The translations under genes were made by a program, and so were the position numbers. This document shows, in pieces, positions 63,216 to 64,000 of a DNA stretch of 64,000 bases. The stretch lies in NCBI GenBank assembly GCA_963619325.1, contig CAVEVQ010000006.1, forward strand, positions 19,617 through 83,616. The letters run 5' to 3'. How positions within the stretch are numbered: the first letter of the stretch is position 1; the number at the start of each line of letters is the position of its first letter. This DNA comes from UBA1181 sp963619325 (GTDB taxonomy: Bacteria > Bacteroidota > Bacteroidia > Bacteroidales > Paludibacteraceae). The notes beneath the pieces were generated by a model. The model had not been told where the DNA came from. It did no database searches and was given only the letters and a program-made list of their open reading frames with translations.

Positions 63216-63672
63216 ATGGCTTGGAGCTGATTTCGAGGATGCGAGTGTCTGGGGAACCAAGCACACGGTCGGTAATGCCGTCCTGTCGTACAAGACGAGG
63301 CTCGGCAAGAACCGATGCGTGTTGCTCATCGTAGAAGTCGTAGCCGCCAATCATACTGACCATGTGCAGATTGATCACACGCCACGGTGTCAACACCGTC
63401 TCCTTATCGGGATAGTGGAACGTGGACAGGGGGGGGCCACTGCCTCCACACGTTCCTTCACGCCCAGATGGTCGCAATCCTTGGCATGGCTGAGAATGTC
63501 GGCAACGGAAGCGATGAAGGCATTGATAAAACTTGCCTATCTTCTTGAGATGTTTCTTATCAAAGCCTTTCGGCATGAACTACTCCCAAGAATCTTTGTC
63601 TATGTCGTTGAAAAACTCCTGCAACGAGATATTCTTGTCGTCCTGCACCACGCCGTAAATCATCATTGGCAT
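63216..63672 (-). pseudogene. Decayed fragment of a large restriction-type methylase/helicase protein
   Basis: Reading the minus strand from about 63672, pieces join as MMIYGVVQDDKNISLQEFFND, an in-frame TAG at 63580-63582 (after DSWE, before FMPKG), a frameshift near 63520-63530, then INAFIASVADILSHAKDC, a second frameshift at a run of eight G (63429-63436), and then DKETVLTPWRVINLHM, GGYDFYDE and TRILEISSK, where homology stops at the mnmE end. I recognise DKETVLTPWRVxNxH and ILEIxSK from large Eco57I-like N6-methylase/helicase proteins of Bacteroidota and Epsilonproteobacteria; the family call is from memory. Both ends are missing. GC is about 55-60%, far above the neighbours, which indicates foreign origin. 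Confidence 0.55.
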
Positions 63673-64000
63673 ACTCCTTCGGGGCATACTTGGCTGACGG
63701 TCTTCATGCAAGCCATGCGTGAAAACAAAGTAATGGAGGAGACACACCAAGGTTTCGGAAAGCCCTATGCCAACACGTTCGAGATAGAGCCTTATTGCCT
63801 CAAAGTGGTAAAGCGGCGTTGGTACGTCATCGCAAACAATCCTTACTATGTGGAGAAGAACAAGCGTCACCGAGGTGAGGACGGTTACACGCCATATAAG
63901 GAAATTTTGTTCTACGGCCTTGACCGCATCACCCATGCCTCCATCCTCGACAAGACTTTCGTGATGAAGAAGGACTTTGATATAAAGGAGTACTACAAAG
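63673..64000 (+). pseudogene. 5'-truncated WYL-domain protein (runs off the window)
   Basis: The frame with codons at 63673, 63676 and so on reads TPSGHTWLTVFMQAMRENKV, GKPYANTFEIEPYCLKVVKR and ILFYGLDRITHASILDKTF, the WYL ligand-binding domain of HTH-WYL transcription regulators common in Bacteroidota defence islands. The N-terminal helix-turn-helix is absent: upstream sequence in this frame is the antisense of the methylase remnant. Possible internal starts are ATG 63706 and 63715. The gene is open to the window end. Whether it is a functional short protein or a broken gene cannot be decided without the missing right side. Confidence 0.55.

Noticed and set aside
63193..63576. Open frame on the minus strand taken as an intact 127-residue gene
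   Set aside because: It runs into the mnmE 3' end, its N-terminal half is out of frame with the recognisable protein family, and the homologous sequence continues upstream of its start beyond a stop codon; it is part of a pseudogene.
63580..63936. 118-residue minus-strand open frame opposite the WYL domain
   Set aside because: Most of it is the antisense of a clear WYL domain; only its last part (from about 63672 down) matches the methylase remnant.
1..64000. tRNA, rRNA, tmRNA, CRISPR arrays or intact insertion sequences
   Set aside because: I looked for T-loop (TTCGA-type) motifs, repeated 25-40 base units with spacers, and transposase motifs and saw none that hold up; the ssrA gene is also not here despite smpB.

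Overview
The window looks like a chromosomal segment of an anaerobic Bacteroidota, most likely of the order Bacteroidales. The bulk is AT-rich (roughly 40% GC by eye). Upstream regions carry the Bacteroidota -7 box TAnnTTTG, and Shine-Dalgarno sequences are rarely visible. Three type IX secretion (T9SS) signatures occur: PorU, PorV and PorP/SprF-like proteins, plus cargo with type A and type B C-terminal sorting domains. Several families typical of the phylum are present (DUF5683, DUF4837, stand-alone AICAR transformylase, parAB-DUF5683-transglycosylase order). T9SS fits relatives of Porphyromonas, Paludibacter or Prevotella better than Bacteroides proper, but the genus cannot be told from the sequence.

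Layout. 1-7.7 kb: end of an unidentified gene, an M16 peptidase, a 1508-residue surface protein with 11 Cys-containing Ig-like repeats and a type B sorting domain, its PorP/SprF-like partner and an O-methyltransferase. 7.7-23.3 kb (+ strand): FKBP-like lipoprotein, serS, agmatine-to-putrescine genes aguA/aguB, chromosome partition parA/parB, DUF5683, a LysM transglycosylase, a PpiD/SurA-like foldase, rlmN, a DUF4837 lipoprotein, pdxA, an amidohydrolase and mnmA. 23.4-36.4 kb (- strand): pgk, a secreted esterase with a type A sorting domain, clpA/clpS, pdxY, a LysE exporter, ispF, porV, porU and a FAH-family hydrolase. 36.7-43.2 kb (+): rplM-rpsI-rpsB-tsf, a small lipoprotein, an AICAR transformylase, and a Y-family polymerase paired with a YolD-like protein. 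43.2-45.8 kb (-): ModF-like double ATPase, smpB and a Yip1-type membrane protein. 45.9-54.1 kb (+): PBP1A, an alpha-oxoamine synthase, guanine deaminase, comF, two tandem paralogous lipoproteins and dnaG. 54.2-63.2 kb: LolC/E-like permease and rbfA (-), dprA and a lipoprotein (+), pyrF (-), a UvrD-type helicase, an EamA transporter and mnmE (+).

The last 785 bases differ from everything before. Base composition jumps to about 50-60% GC directly after the mnmE stop codon. The stretch holds a decayed antisense fragment of a large restriction-type methylase/helicase protein, with one in-frame stop and two frameshifts, abutting a 5'-truncated WYL-domain gene that runs off the window. This is the only clear accessory region, and it looks like the edge of a mobile or defence island (or a misjoined contig) attached to the 3' end of mnmE.

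How the parts fit. Signal-peptide proteins with C-terminal sorting domains (1500-6026 and 24755-25987) would be exported by T9SS; PorV shuttles them and PorU removes the sorting domain at the cell surface. Most other genes are core information processing, envelope or cofactor functions. I found no CRISPR array, rRNA, tRNA or intact mobile element. I did not find an obviously new multi-gene system. The best leads are the mnmE 3' junction, the surface-repeat/PorP pair, the polymerase/YolD pair, candidate ribosomal-protein leaders and the tandem lipoproteins before dnaG.
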